Below, in pieces: positions 12,833 through 22,877 of a stretch of DNA of 64,000 nucleotides. The notes below the pieces were generated by a model. The model saw only the letters and a list, made by a program, of their open reading frames with translations. It did no database searches and was not told the origin of the DNA. Source of the DNA: Eutypa lata. Its lineage: Eukaryota > Ascomycota > Sordariomycetes > Xylariales > Diatrypaceae. A program made the translations under genes and the position numbers. The stretch is from the NCBI GenBank assembly GCA_022661535.1, contig JAKULF010000011.1, forward strand, positions 2,480,001-2,544,000, written 5' to 3'. Numbering within the stretch: position 1 is the first letter of the stretch; the number at the start of each line of letters is the position of its first letter.

Positions 12833-12868
12833 GCCACAGGGTTGACTGTGACATGGGCACTTTTTTAC
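12833..12868 (+). repeat. left terminal inverted repeat
   Basis: 36 bp, the exact reverse complement of 13992-14027. It ends in a T-run followed by AC. It marks the left edge of the TIR element. Confidence 0.9.
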
Positions 12869-13173
12869 AGTATGGGCTTACCCTAGTGTAAGTTTAGTAA
12901 AATATTTATACAATTAAGCCAAAATACGGTATTTCTATAATAAAAGTATGCATTTAAAGATTAATTCAACTTAAAAGCTATTGTTATTTTCTTTATACCT
13001 TACACTTTACCTTAGCTGTTATTACCGAAATTACTATTACTTAAGCTTTTATTATAAAACGTAAAAATTTATACTTATTACGAAGCAAAAAAAAAAAAAA
13101 AAACCTTCGCTTTATACCCATTATAAATGACCTTGACATATTGACATTAATCGGTTTAATTAACTTCATGTTA

Positions 13174-13258
13174 CAGGTGGGATTCGAACCTAAGAGCTTA
13201 GTGATACAGATTTTACGGCTACAAATTTACCTACACACTTAACCACTACACTACAAGC
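13174..13258 (-). other. tRNA-like sequence (SINE or tRNA relic)
   Basis: On the minus strand there is a perfect RNA polymerase III B box, GGTTCGAATCC (13180-13190). About 50 bases upstream is an A-box-like GTAGTGGTTAAGTG. The stems do not pair well (for example the T-stem), and no clean anticodon arm can be drawn, so this is not a functional tRNA. A tRNA-derived SINE head or a mutated tRNA captured in the TIR element would explain it. Confidence 0.5.
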
Positions 13259-13551
13259 TACACTAGTCGCATTAGTATTATCCATTCTATCTACAAAGGG
13301 TACCGTTTTATCCACATATATATAAGTAATTCTGCGCCAGCACTTAGGACTTTAGCCGACCTATAGCCGAGCTAGGTGGTCAAAGCTGCCACCACCTTAC
13401 GTAGAAATCTTTAAGTGGTCCATGCACCACCACTTAGGTCAAAAGCCTCACTTCGCTACCTACTTAAGTTATCAACAGCTAGGTCTTCAAAAGAATCACC
13501 ACTTAGGTTATCAACAGCTTCATTACAATTACAGACTTATACAAACCTATA

Positions 13552-13599
13552 CAGACCTACAGACCTACAGACCTACAGACCTACAGACCTACAGACCTA
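13552..13599 (+). repeat. 8-bp tandem repeat, six copies
   Basis: CAGACCTA is repeated six times without interruption inside the TIR element. Imperfect copies just upstream (acttatac, aaacctatac) suggest it grew by slippage. Confidence 0.9.
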
Positions 13600-13991
13600 G
13601 GTGGTCAAAGCTCAAAGGTGCTCCCACCTAACCTGCCACCACTTTAGCAATCCTTAAGTGGTCAGTGCACCACCACCTAGGTCGTCAACAGCCACCACTT
13701 AGGTTATCAACAGCTTCAAAGGCTAGGTAGGTCGTCGAAAGCCTTCAAAGCTAGGTCAAAACTAAGTCAAAGCTAGGTGGTCAAAGCGAAATCAACAGCT
13801 ATCTAGGCCTTCAAAAGCTAGGTGGTAGCAGCTTAGGTGGCTAGTGTAAGTGGCTAATGGGTAAGTGGCTAATGTATACGGCAATTTAGGTGTATGTAAA
13901 TAAGTAATTAAAGGGTTGGTTTAATGCATATTGACGATTACCTTAATTGCATACGCTAAAATTAGTGTAGGGTGCACCCATTAAAAAAAAA

Positions 13992-14027
13992 GTAAAAAAG
14001 TGCCCATGTCACAGTCAACCCTGTGGC
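13992..14027 (-). repeat. right terminal inverted repeat
   Basis: 36 bp, the exact reverse complement of 12833-12868. It forms the right edge of the TIR element, about 400 bases upstream of the MFS transporter start. Confidence 0.9.
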
Positions 14028-14426
14028 TACCCCTATATAAACAGTAAGCCGACTGGAAGACAAGGGGCCGTACAGAAATTTTTCTCCTCTTGAAAATTGG
14101 AGCTATGGACCTAGGCGAAAAAAAGGTGCCCTCATATGTACGCGTCGTCGCATTGGTCTTCGCAACCCATAATAAGAGGGAAGATGGCCTCCTCCATCAT
14201 CCGCTTCTCTTTTCCCCCCTCCGTTAAGCTTCAATGTGGTGAATTTCAACCTTAACGACACACACCACCTCGGTCGTCCTGAACTCTAATTCGAATAATC
14301 CGTATTATCCGTTTTCGAATTGCTCGTCCATATTGTAAGTGGATGGAGTTTTTTCATATTTATTTATAGAAATAATCATTTATTGTTTGAATCCCCGCCA
14401 TATTTAGTGTATATATACACGACGCT
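14028..14426. other. upstream region of the siderophore transporter gene
   Basis: About 400 bases between the TIR element and the transporter ATG. A TATATATA run sits within 20 bases of the ATG. I saw no cluster of GATA-factor sites (HGATAR) that would point directly to iron regulation. Confidence 0.4.
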
Positions 14427-16181
14427 ATGGATGTCGAACAGCAAGATAAGGGCCAAGGCTCCGAGAAGCGGTCGCATGTCACCTCGGGCGACGAGCATAG
14501 CTTCGAATCCGGGTCCGATGTCCACGCCCAGGGTGTCGAGCGGATTGCCGCCATCTCCGCGGCCTTCAACACCCCGCTCAAGGTCGTCCTATTCATCGGC
14601 ATCTTCCTGGTCGCCTACTGCTACGGCCTCGACGCCACCGTCCGGTTCACCTACCAGACGTACGCCACCAACAGCTACAGCCAGCACTCGCTACTGGGGA
14701 CCATGAACACGGTGCGCGCGATCCTCGCCGCCGCCATCCAGCCGCCCTACGCCCGCGTGGCCGACAAGTTCGGCCGCGTCGAGCTCCTGCTGTTCTCCGT
14801 CGTCTTCTACGTCGTCGGCACCATCGTGGCGGCCTCCTCGGACGGCGTCGAGGCCTTCACCGCCGGCCAGCTGCTCTACCAGATCGGGTACACCGGCCTC
14901 ATGCTCCTGATCGAGGTCCTCATCGCCGACGTCACGTCCCTGCAGAGCCGCGTCTTGTTCTCCTTCGTCCCCGCCCTGCCCTTCCTCATCAACACCTGGG
15001 TCTCGGGCGACATCGCCCAGGCCGTCATGGACAACGCCGGCTGGCGGTGGGGTCTGGCCATGTGGTGCATCGTCCTGCCCGTCTGCGCCCTCGCGCTCTT
15101 CACGCCCATCGTCCTGGCGAAGAGGCGCGCCGCCAGCCAGGGCAAGCTCCCGCCCCGCCGCCTCGTCAAGGACGACCGCACCGTGGGTCGCCAGATCTAC
15201 GAGCTCACCGAGGAGATCGACCTGGTCGGCATGATCCTGCTCAGCGCCATGCTCACGCTCATCCTGCTGCCCCTCACCCTCGCCGGCGGCACCACCCAGA
15301 GCTGGCAGTCGGCCCGCATCATCGTGATGCTGGTGATCGGCGTCGTCATCTGCATCCCCGCCTTCGTCGTCTGGGAGATGAAGTTCGCCAAGTACCCCTG
15401 CGTGCCGTTCAGCGCGCTGACGGACCGCACCATCCTCGCCGGCCTCACTATCGCCGTCGGCCTGAACATGTCGTGGTACCTGCAGGGCGACTTCCTGTAC
15501 ACGACGCTCATGGTCAGCTTCGACCAGAGCATCCTGTCGGCCACGCGCATCACGTCGCTGTACTCGTTCTGCTCGGTGCTCTCGGGCGTCACGACGGGCT
15601 TCCTCGTGCGCAAGTTCAAGCGCGTCAAGCCGTTCGCCATGGCCGGCACGCTCGTCTTCATCCTGGCGATGGGCCTGCTTATTAAGTATCGGAACGGGGA
15701 CGCCGGCGTGAAGGGCATGATCGGGAGCCAGGTCGTGCTCGGCATCGGAGGTGGTCTGTTCTCGTACCCGGTCCAGGCCCTCGTCCAGGCCGCGTCGAGC
15801 CACGAGCACATGGCCACCATGACCGCTCTGTACTTGGCCTTCTACCAGATCGGTTCCGCGCTGGGCAATGCCATCAGCACCGCCATCTGGACCCAGGTCC
15901 TTCCCACGTCGCTATTGGAGCAGATCGGCGATGCCGACCTCGCTGCCAGTGCCTACTCCGAACCCCTGACTTTCATCCTGACCTACACTGTTGGTACTCC
16001 GGAACGGACAGCCATGGTCGCTGCTTACAGCCACGTGCAGAGGTATCTGGCCATCACGGGTCTCTGCCTGTCCTGCATCACGTTCGCTGCTTCCCTGGTC
16101 CTGCGGAACTTCCGCGTAGATGGTAGACAGAGTCTGACGGCGGAGGAGAGGAAGGGCAGAACGCCTTCAATCATCCGCTAA
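14427..16181 (+). CDS. MFS siderophore-iron transporter (SIT/ARN family)
   Basis: Plasma-membrane or vesicle transporter expected to import ferric siderophores by proton symport. It is intronless, 584 residues, with start at the ATG at 14427. A hydrophilic N-terminal tail of about 50 residues precedes the first membrane segment (about 51-70, PLKVVLFIGIFLVAYCYGLD). SIT-family features include TYQTYATNSYSQHSLLGT, the loop RVADKFGRVE near 110-120 and the WRWG segment after the sixth helix. Length and about 14 hydrophobic stretches match the 14-helix SIT family rather than 12-helix sugar porters. Codon use is strongly GC-rich compared with the surrounding spacer. No siderophore synthetase is visible nearby, so it probably takes up exogenous siderophores. 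The substrate is not predictable from sequence. Confidence 0.9.
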   Translation: MDVEQQDKGQGSEKRSHVTSGDEHSFESGSDVHAQGVERIAAISAAFNTPLKVVLFIGIFLVAYCYGLDATVRFTYQTYATNSYSQHSLLGTMNTVRAILAAAIQPPYARVADKFGRVELLLFSVVFYVVGTIVAASSDGVEAFTAGQLLYQIGYTGLMLLIEVLIADVTSLQSRVLFSFVPALPFLINTWVSGDIAQAVMDNAGWRWGLAMWCIVLPVCALALFTPIVLAKRRAASQGKLPPRRLVKDDRTVGRQIYELTEEIDLVGMILLSAMLTLILLPLTLAGGTTQSWQSARIIVMLVIGVVICIPAFVVWEMKFAKYPCVPFSALTDRTILAGLTIAVGLNMSWYLQGDFLYTTLMVSFDQSILSATRITSLYSFCSVLSGVTTGFLVRKFKRVKPFAMAGTLVFILAMGLLIKYRNGDAGVKGMIGSQVVLGIGGGLFSYPVQALVQAASSHEHMATMTALYLAFYQIGSALGNAISTAIWTQVLPTSLLEQIGDADLAASAYSEPLTFILTYTVGTPERTAMVAAYSHVQRYLAITGLCLSCITFAASLVLRNFRVDGRQSLTAEERKGRTPSIIR

Positions 16182-17655
16182 TGCCCTGACCAGACTGGGT
16201 GTGTGGTGGTTGTGTATGCCGGGGATATCGCGGTCGAAAGATGTAATGTAATGAATGTTTATAGGATAATAATGTACGCTGAAAGCTTGGAGCCTTGGAT
16301 AAATGAATACCCACACATACATACCCACATGCAAACATATGTTCATAGGGAGCTAGAAATATAGTCTGCAATATATGTTCATTAGCACTAGATTTGGCGT
16401 GTTTATTCCGCGATAGCTGTATACTGTGTTGAAGCCAGCTGAGTCTCTAACGCAATACCACATTTGCCAGCGTTCGAGAGTACCGGTCTTTCTATGGGAG
16501 GGACTTAATTACCGCGGCGACCTATTCCTCGACAAATTGGTAGACATCGATTGTAGTCAACAAAGTAGAACTGGACATGGACTTTGAGTTGCTTACGTTT
16601 GCCAAGGATATGATGACATGAGTTACACAAACTGCCTAGACTTTGATGAGGTGGCTATACGTCATCCTGGTGATGTCACGTCTTCGCGAGTGGATTATTT
16701 CGGGGGCCCTAGGATGGAATCTGATGGTACTGTATCCGTATATGGAATGTAATATTGTTATCAACTGCTTAGGTGGCGGGTCACAGCCAAAGGCTGCATG
16801 CAACATTATCAATGGGTTGCTCGTTGAACATAGTTCGTATGTGAGTGTTTTTTCTTTTCAAGTACATGTCGTGTAAGGGCGTTTTGAATGAGCCCCATCA
16901 AGTGATGTGTATTTTTAAGTAAGCCTTTGTCCATTTTGAGTGTCAATGTCTTACATCTGTTTGTGGTAAGTGCATTGAGTAACTACGATGGAAGTGAAAA
17001 GGAGATGAAAATCTGCCCCTCCCCTCCCCCTTCTTTAGTAAAGGGAAGTTTTCCAGGGGACTGGGCATGCGTCAAGCCACTATGATCTGAAGAAAGTTGC
17101 AGAGCTGTCAATATACATGATGTGTGTCTGAATTACACCCCAGACATAGGTACCCATCTGCTGAAGACCACAAACTGTATTCTTTTCATTATTTCCTGAT
17201 ATCCCGTAACTATCCAATGTTATACAAAAGCCTATAATATTTAACAAAAAGAAATTTATTAAACAAAATTTTTTTCCCAAATTGTATTGAACAGGTGACC
17301 TTCAAAAATGATACCTAAATGTAACAGCTCGGGACCGACCGCAGATTGCCATATTAGGACTTCTAATCAATGCACATCAGGCCCACACGAGTCCGTTATT
17401 TTACCACTCTACCAACTGTTCAGATGTGGTTTGTTGAATTAACACATTATTATTATTATTTATATACCCAATTGCATTCCAGCACCCCTTTTTTCCTAGC
17501 ACACAGTTATCTTAGATATGGTTTCTCGCACCAACACAAGCGACTATAATACAATCTACAACACTTCATACAGCGACCTGCAACGTTTGGCATCCCCTTT
17601 TCCTTCCCCCTATATAAGCTATAGTGCGTCCTCGAAAGAACCACGCTCATGTACA
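16182..17655. other. intergenic region
   Basis: 1.5 kb without a convincing gene; short frames lack family features. A tRNA-like stretch lies at about 17327-17421 (minus strand). The last 130 bases are the 3' flank of the DNA glycosylase gene. Confidence 0.5.
17327..17421 (-). other. weak tRNA-like sequence
   Basis: On the minus strand CAGTTGGTAGAGTGG resembles a tRNA D-arm/A box. GGACT and AGTCC, 29 bases apart, could pair as an anticodon stem with a long insertion, and GGTCGGTCCC weakly resembles a T-arm. The T-stem does not pair and position 33 is not a clear T. It is probably a relic or chance. Confidence 0.2.
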
Positions 17656-18918
17656 TTACGCCGCCTGCTCGACAGCATGTGCGATAGCAACCCGATCTGT
17701 CTTGACGGCCTGATCCTCCTTCTTGATATGCTCGATCTCCTCAAGTTTCATATCCTCACCAGCCAGACCAGCAACCTTACCGCCTCTAAACGCCTTCCTC
17801 AACTCGCACTTCCCGACATTCTTGCCGCCCGCCTTGCACTCCTCGCACACCTTACCGTGGCTCACGAGCAGGACATGCAAGCCGTACTTATCCTCATCCG
17901 GAACGCGCGCATTCAAATGCGCATGCGCCTCATCGCGACTGCACCCGGGCGGCCGCCAGCCCAACAGGCCCGTGATCCGGTGCACGTGGGTATCGACAGC
18001 GAAGCTCTCGCGGCGGAGGCAGAAAAGCAACACGCAGCTCGCGGTCTTGGGGCCGACGCCCTGAAACGCGAGCATCTCGCGCATAGCATCGTCGTCGGAC
18101 GCGCCAAACAGGTGATCCAGCGAGTACGCGCCGTACTTCTCGCGCGCCTGGTCCAAGATCGAAACGATAACGCGGCTCTTGATGGCGGCCAGCCCCCCGC
18201 TCGCGATCGCCTCCTGCAGCTTCGCCTGCCCGCCCGCCGCGATCGCCTCCCACCGGTCGCTGCCGCCGTACACGGCGTCCATGCTCCGCTTCGCGCGCGC
18301 GCTGTTCTTGTCGCTCGTGTTCTGGCTCAGGATCGTGCGCACCAGCGCGTCCAGCACCGACGGCGACGCCCCGCACCCGGCCGCGTCCCGCGGCGCCGCC
18401 GCGGCGCCGTCCGGTCGCGCGCGCGCCCCGTGCACCCGCGCTAGGATGCCGTGCGCGAGCTTGCACTCGGCGGGCGTCGGCCGCGCGAAGTCCGGGAATG
18501 GCGTCGTCGTGGCGTGTTGCGCGTACGCGCGCAGCTTCTTGGCTTGTAGCTCGGCTGCTTTGGCTTCTTTGCTCTTGGTGGTGGGAGGGGGGCTGCTGCT
18601 GCTGCTGCTGCTGCTGTTATCTGTCGTGTCTGGTTTGCGTTTTGTTCTTGGTTTTCCCGCCGGCGGCGGCGGCGGTGGTGGTGGTGGTGGTGGTGGTGTT
18701 GATGGCGATGGCGAGTAGAGTACCGGGTTCGCATCTTCTTCGACTTTCACGCGCTTGCTTCGCCGACCTGAGGTCGCGGATGTCGCGGACTTCCGCTTGG
18801 GAGCTTTTCGCTGTGTAGTTGGCGCCTCTTCCTGCTTTATTGACTGGGCCTCCTTCTCCCTGTTGACGATTCTTGCGCTGCGACGGCGCGTGCTAAGTGG
18901 TTCAGCTGTAGTAGCCAT
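17656..18918 (-). CDS. HhH-GPD base-excision DNA glycosylase (endonuclease III-like)
   Basis: Nuclear base-excision repair enzyme; the exact damaged base is not predictable. Start is the ATG at 18918, giving 420 residues and no intron. The N-terminal 150 residues are disordered, with basic nuclear-signal-like segments (KRKSATSATSGRRSKRVK), a proline run and a serine run. The catalytic domain contains LDALVRTILSQNTSDKNSAR and the helix-hairpin-helix FQGVGPKTASCVL (about 285-298), whose Lys aligns with the Schiff-base Lys of endonuclease III. AVDTHVHRI near 305-312 holds the catalytic Asp. The Lys suggests a bifunctional glycosylase/lyase. The C-terminal Cys region (VCEEC, then GKC) lacks the four-cysteine Fe-S loop of classical Nth. 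Fungal and plant homologues of this subgroup may also lack the cluster. Confidence 0.85.
   Translation of the reverse strand: MATTAEPLSTRRRSARIVNREKEAQSIKQEEAPTTQRKAPKRKSATSATSGRRSKRVKVEEDANPVLYSPSPSTPPPPPPPPPPPPAGKPRTKRKPDTTDNSSSSSSSSPPPTTKSKEAKAAELQAKKLRAYAQHATTTPFPDFARPTPAECKLAHGILARVHGARARPDGAAAAPRDAAGCGASPSVLDALVRTILSQNTSDKNSARAKRSMDAVYGGSDRWEAIAAGGQAKLQEAIASGGLAAIKSRVIVSILDQAREKYGAYSLDHLFGASDDDAMREMLAFQGVGPKTASCVLLFCLRRESFAVDTHVHRITGLLGWRPPGCSRDEAHAHLNARVPDEDKYGLHVLLVSHGKVCEECKAGGKNVGKCELRKAFRGGKVAGLAGEDMKLEEIEHIKKEDQAVKTDRVAIAHAVEQAA
18593..18616 (+). repeat. CTG trinucleotide repeat, eight copies
   Basis: Lies in the glycosylase coding region, where it encodes a polyserine run on the minus strand. 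It is a potentially length-variable marker and does not disturb the frame. Confidence 0.9.
18661..18698 (+). repeat. GGC/GGT trinucleotide repeat
   Basis: About twelve GGC/GGT triplets in the glycosylase gene, encoding a polyproline run in the disordered N-terminal tail on the minus strand. Confidence 0.9.
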
Positions 18919-19615
18919 GGTAGGTAGCACCTAGTATTCGAGACGTTTCTATACACAAAATGGAACGAAGCATGAAATATGCAAATGCCTGCTATCAAAC
19001 ATATTCCTGGGATACCGCTTCCCAATGCTCTGGTACCTAGTTAGTCTGGTAGTTAGAAGTGATGATGATGAGATGCAATCCCGCTGACAGCTGAGTGGTG
19101 ATGTCGAGGCGTTCCTGCGCTAGTGGCGTCGATCCCTGATCCTTGTAAATAAGTCCCTGCGTCAAAGAAACAGAATGGGTCCACAAAGGACCGTTGTGAA
19201 TCCAACGGCCGGAAGCGATGAAGCTGAGGTTCCTCCGTGTAGTTACTTGTTAGTAGACATGAATCGTAATATCGGTCCCTTAGAGCTTTTCAGAGAGATT
19301 GAATCCAACCTTTGGATCAAAGGTGTTTCTTGATATGTCGGTAATTGGAATTAACATGTATTCTGTTTTGAGGATACATAGTTGTCTTAGCAGCCAGATG
19401 TATGTAGGTGTATGAATGTACATACAACCTTCCTAATTCAAATCGTCAATTACAAGACTCGTCATTACGAAAACATATACTCATAGCTATTATACAACAT
19501 TGTTATTATTGATGATATCTAATACAATTCCTACATATCTATCCTAATCTTGCCAGCAGAAATGACGTTTGTTGCCCTCTGTTCGTCATCTTGGTTCATC
19601 CCACCAGACACGATA
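18919..19615. other. intergenic region
   Basis: About 700 bases: 5' flank of the glycosylase gene on one side and 3' flank of the Hsp70-like gene on the other (both on the minus strand). No gene was seen. Confidence 0.5.
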
Positions 19616-21918
19616 TCAGTATGTCGCCTGTACTGCAGAGTACTCTTGCCCACCAACTTCAACGGAGAATTTCATCAAACCAGATGGTAGGTTTTCGATG
19701 ATAATATTATGCGTGATTTCCGTAAATAATACCCCGTTGGTCTCTCTTCTTACGAAGAACCTCTTGGGTATTTGTGACAAGTCTGTCTCAAGTGTACAGT
19801 TGGTGACGATATCTACGGATAGCATGAGTTACTAGACCATATTACTTCTTTTCTTTTACAACCACTTACTCTTATTCGGGTGTGTCGGGGCTACCACCGC
19901 AGAAGAATGAACAAGCTTATCTATAAATTTGAGATCAATTGGAGTTGGGTGATAACCCGCAACCCTCCGAGAGAACGTGTAACTATACTTTTTGCCTCTG
20001 ACAAGTTCGTCGTCCTTCTCCCTAGTAAGTCTCACCTCTAAGTTGTATGCGAGAACATATTTCATTGACTAACCTTGTATATATACCACTTCATCAAGTC
20101 ACACATGTCCTTGGCGTAAAACTGAACCCGTTTCTTAGGCTGATCCCTGTCCCTGAATAAATCCCATTCTGACTGACAATCAACTCCATAGTGCTTAGTG
20201 GCTTTCGTTGATATGACGGTAGGATTATTCAATCCTCTCGTTAGTTTGCTAATTACAGCACCTCTAAGAAGTTATAAGTATCAAGAATAATATTGACGAT
20301 AAGAAAGTTCCCATACTTGACAATAGCGGACCACCTAAACCTCTGTTAGCATCGAACTCGTAATTCCAACAAGGACAGATAAACTCACGCCTCCTTAGGC
20401 TGTAGGACCATGATATTAGGATTTGACGCTTGTATCCTTCCTTTCAGGAACTCGCTTGCCCCAAAACCACCAACGAGGAATATGGCCTATCCTAAGTTAA
20501 CTTTAATACGTAGCCTTCACGCGTCCAAGTTACAGACCTTTACAGGAGAACGGCCCCAATGGTCAATTCGTTGGATCTGAACACTTTTTACTTGGTCGCT
20601 AACTAGGTTGTCGATCTCCTTTATAATGGGGTCAAAAATTCGGAACATAGTCTGCCTGTTCATAGTTGATTAGCAATTACATGTGGAAGTGCGCAGCTCA
20701 TGAAAGCACCACATACCCGGTTAAGGTCATCGAGTTCTTAACCAAGCCTTTTGCTTGGTTATCTTTCAGATTGGCCATTGGGAAGCTAACATATCTATCA
20801 GCATCGCTTGGTCCTCGAAACGAGAGCTTATGGACAAGGTCGAATTCTCGCATAGCACTTTGGTACCCAGGTGTCTTCTTCAAATTACGGAATGCATCTC
20901 CGCCGACGATTTGCCTTACATCCCTCTCAAAGGATTTGTTAAGCATCAATGACCCATGTGCTCCGCCTAAGATATGTTAGTTGTCTACACCTTCGCGGGT
21001 ATTAGCGTAATGAAGTAGACTGACCGGACGGTGTCGTTAAAGCCTTAACGTGAAATGGACTGTGTGAGACAATTTCGTACGAAATCAAATCAGCTGTACC
21101 CCCACCAGCATCGCAGATGATAATAACATCACCATCCTAGGTATTGTTAGCGGCTGTAGCTCACAATATAAGCATATCATAAAGCTCACATTGAGCCCCT
21201 TCTCTTTCATGGACTGCAGTGTATACAGAGCCGCTGCCTCTGGTTCTGTAATCATATCTACCGGTGATATCCCAGCGTTGCGTGCCGCCTGGTGCAAAGT
21301 CAGAAAGCTAATCCACTAAATTTGCACAATAATGAAGAGTATACCCGTTCAGTTAGCGCCTTAGCTGCATCAGACCACACTGCGGAGACAGTAAGAATAT
21401 ACTGTTTCTTGAAACCACTTATGAAGCCCGGGAAGTATCCTTTCTCTATCTCTTTTAAGGCATGCTGAAAAATGGATCGGATGTAGTCTGATGCAATTTC
21501 AACCATAGGCTTTGGAAGCTGCTCAATCTCGGTCTGGGTGTCGGCTGGGATCTGGTAAGGACAATTCTGATCGAGATCCAGCAGCAGCTTCAGCCCAACA
21601 ATCTTCTCCTCGTTGCTTTGGTCCAGCTGGTAACCCCATTTGAATTTGGTAATCGAATCATGTTCATATTGAAGGGTTGTTGGTGTCTTAGGGACGATGC
21701 GGTCGTCCGCACCAGGCCAAGTGTCGACAGTATAGATCTTCTCATGGTCGTTCGTGAATGCATATGCTACTCTACGACATGCGTTAGCCTTTTAGTTAAT
21801 GAGTTTCTATACGGGTTATCTACCCGCTAAAGGTCGTCCCGAAATCAAGGGCGAGGATCAAACGGTCTTCATCTAAAGTTGTTCCAATGCTTGGGTCGAA
21901 TCCCCCCGGAAGAACTTT
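19616..21918 (-). CDS. Hsp70-like ATPase (Hsp12A-type), 11 exons
   Basis: Actin/Hsp70-fold ATPase of the large fungal Hsp70-like family related to animal HSPA12. The client is unknown. I could thread eleven exons joined by ten GT-AG introns in one open frame. They include phosphate-1 motif LALDFGTTFSG, GADDRIVPKTPTTLQYE, SDYIRSIFQHALKEIEKGYF, TEPEAAALYT, phosphate-2 motif DAGGGTADLISYEI, the adenosine motif LVGGFGASEFLK and QPKEAWSAIVKGAV. The C-terminal beta region ends at TGA 19616-19618. First coding exon begins at 21918, just after an AG; the initiating exon upstream is not resolved. No stop or frameshift is needed, so the gene looks intact. It is divergent from the coiled-coil gene at 22878. 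Confidence 0.82.
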
Positions 21919-22877
21919 CTATGTTGTACATTTTAGTGCATTCGATTATCTTTTATGAAGAGTAAATTTTAAAATGAGGCCGGTTGAGAATATAATAATT
22001 GATGTTCGAGTTGAAATGACAAATATATCTGGAGACTAAATTGAGTGAGATCTTACGTCCAAATTATGGAGAAAAGCACATATTTTATAATAAAACCATC
22101 ACAAATGGGAGATTATACTTTCTCTTTGTGACCTGCCTGGGTAGGCGTCAGAAGCCTGTCTTAGACACGGCATGTTGCTCGAAAGGAATGGGGTACTTCT
22201 ATGCAAGGGTTGGAATCTTGTGGGAGATGAAGGAGAGGCTTCCTGCAGGAAGAATCTGGTGAAGGCAAGGCTCCATAGCAAAAGTAATCTTAACACCGAT
22301 CCATGTCTTCTGACAAATACTTGCAAGAAGTCACCATACATCACCATTTATGTGCTATGAATTAGATTTATAGAATCTTGTGGTCGGTACAGTCTTTGTA
22401 GGTGTCTGATCTCCATGCTGTTACACTTTGGTGATCCAATTGGCTATCATGAGAAGGGCTGGGATAACATGAACTGGCCTAGTTAATAGGATTCACCTGA
22501 AAGAACAGAATGGATAGATCTAGAGCACAATTTCAAAGTCAGAAATTAGCGAAACATCCCTGTATGCTATATTTCCTTTATTAGACGTGAATTAGGGCTG
22601 TGAAGGCTTTCTTGCAACGTGGATCAATGATAGCACGAACGTTCACGAAGCTACCTGTTATTCTTCATAGCCATATAACATTCTCAACTGTACGGGAAGG
22701 ATCCCTCTTCTCCCTGCTACTACCAAGACCCAAGAATATGTTTATTTCCAGAAAGAATATTAAAATATTTGTTACCTGAAATTATATATATCAAGTCATA
22801 GGCCATGATTGCTAGTCTACCTCCTTGAAGACAATTACAACTTTTTACACAAATTCCACTACTGAGTTCTCACTGAA
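21919..22877. other. divergent intergenic region
   Basis: About 960 bases between the first recognised Hsp70-like exon (minus) and the coiled-coil gene (plus). It probably hides the missing 5' exon of the Hsp70-like gene. A donor-like GTAAGA lies near 22055, but I could not place a start codon in frame. Confidence 0.4.

Larger units (their letters stand above)
12833..14027. mobile_element. non-autonomous DNA transposon (TIR element, 1.2 kb)
   Basis: The ends are a perfect 36-bp inverted repeat, 12833-12868 and 13992-14027, starting GCCACAGGGTTGACTGTGAC on each strand. The interior encodes no transposase. It contains an A-run, a tRNA-like segment, a 6-copy 8-bp tandem and many degenerate AGGTGGTCAAAGC-type repeats. 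Size and structure fit a MITE-like or deletion derivative. The superfamily is not assignable: the outer flanks read ctataaatac and ctatataaac, which might be a decayed target duplication. Some flanking bases (TA near both ends) may belong to the element. Confidence 0.75.

Noticed and set aside
14691..15809. 372-codon minus-strand open frame
   Set aside because: Lies wholly inside the siderophore transporter gene; its composition (Asp/Glu/His/Arg-rich) is the shadow of GC-rich codons on the other strand.
17518..18444. 308-codon plus-strand open frame
   Set aside because: Antisense to the DNA glycosylase and Arg/Ala/Leu-rich; a shadow.
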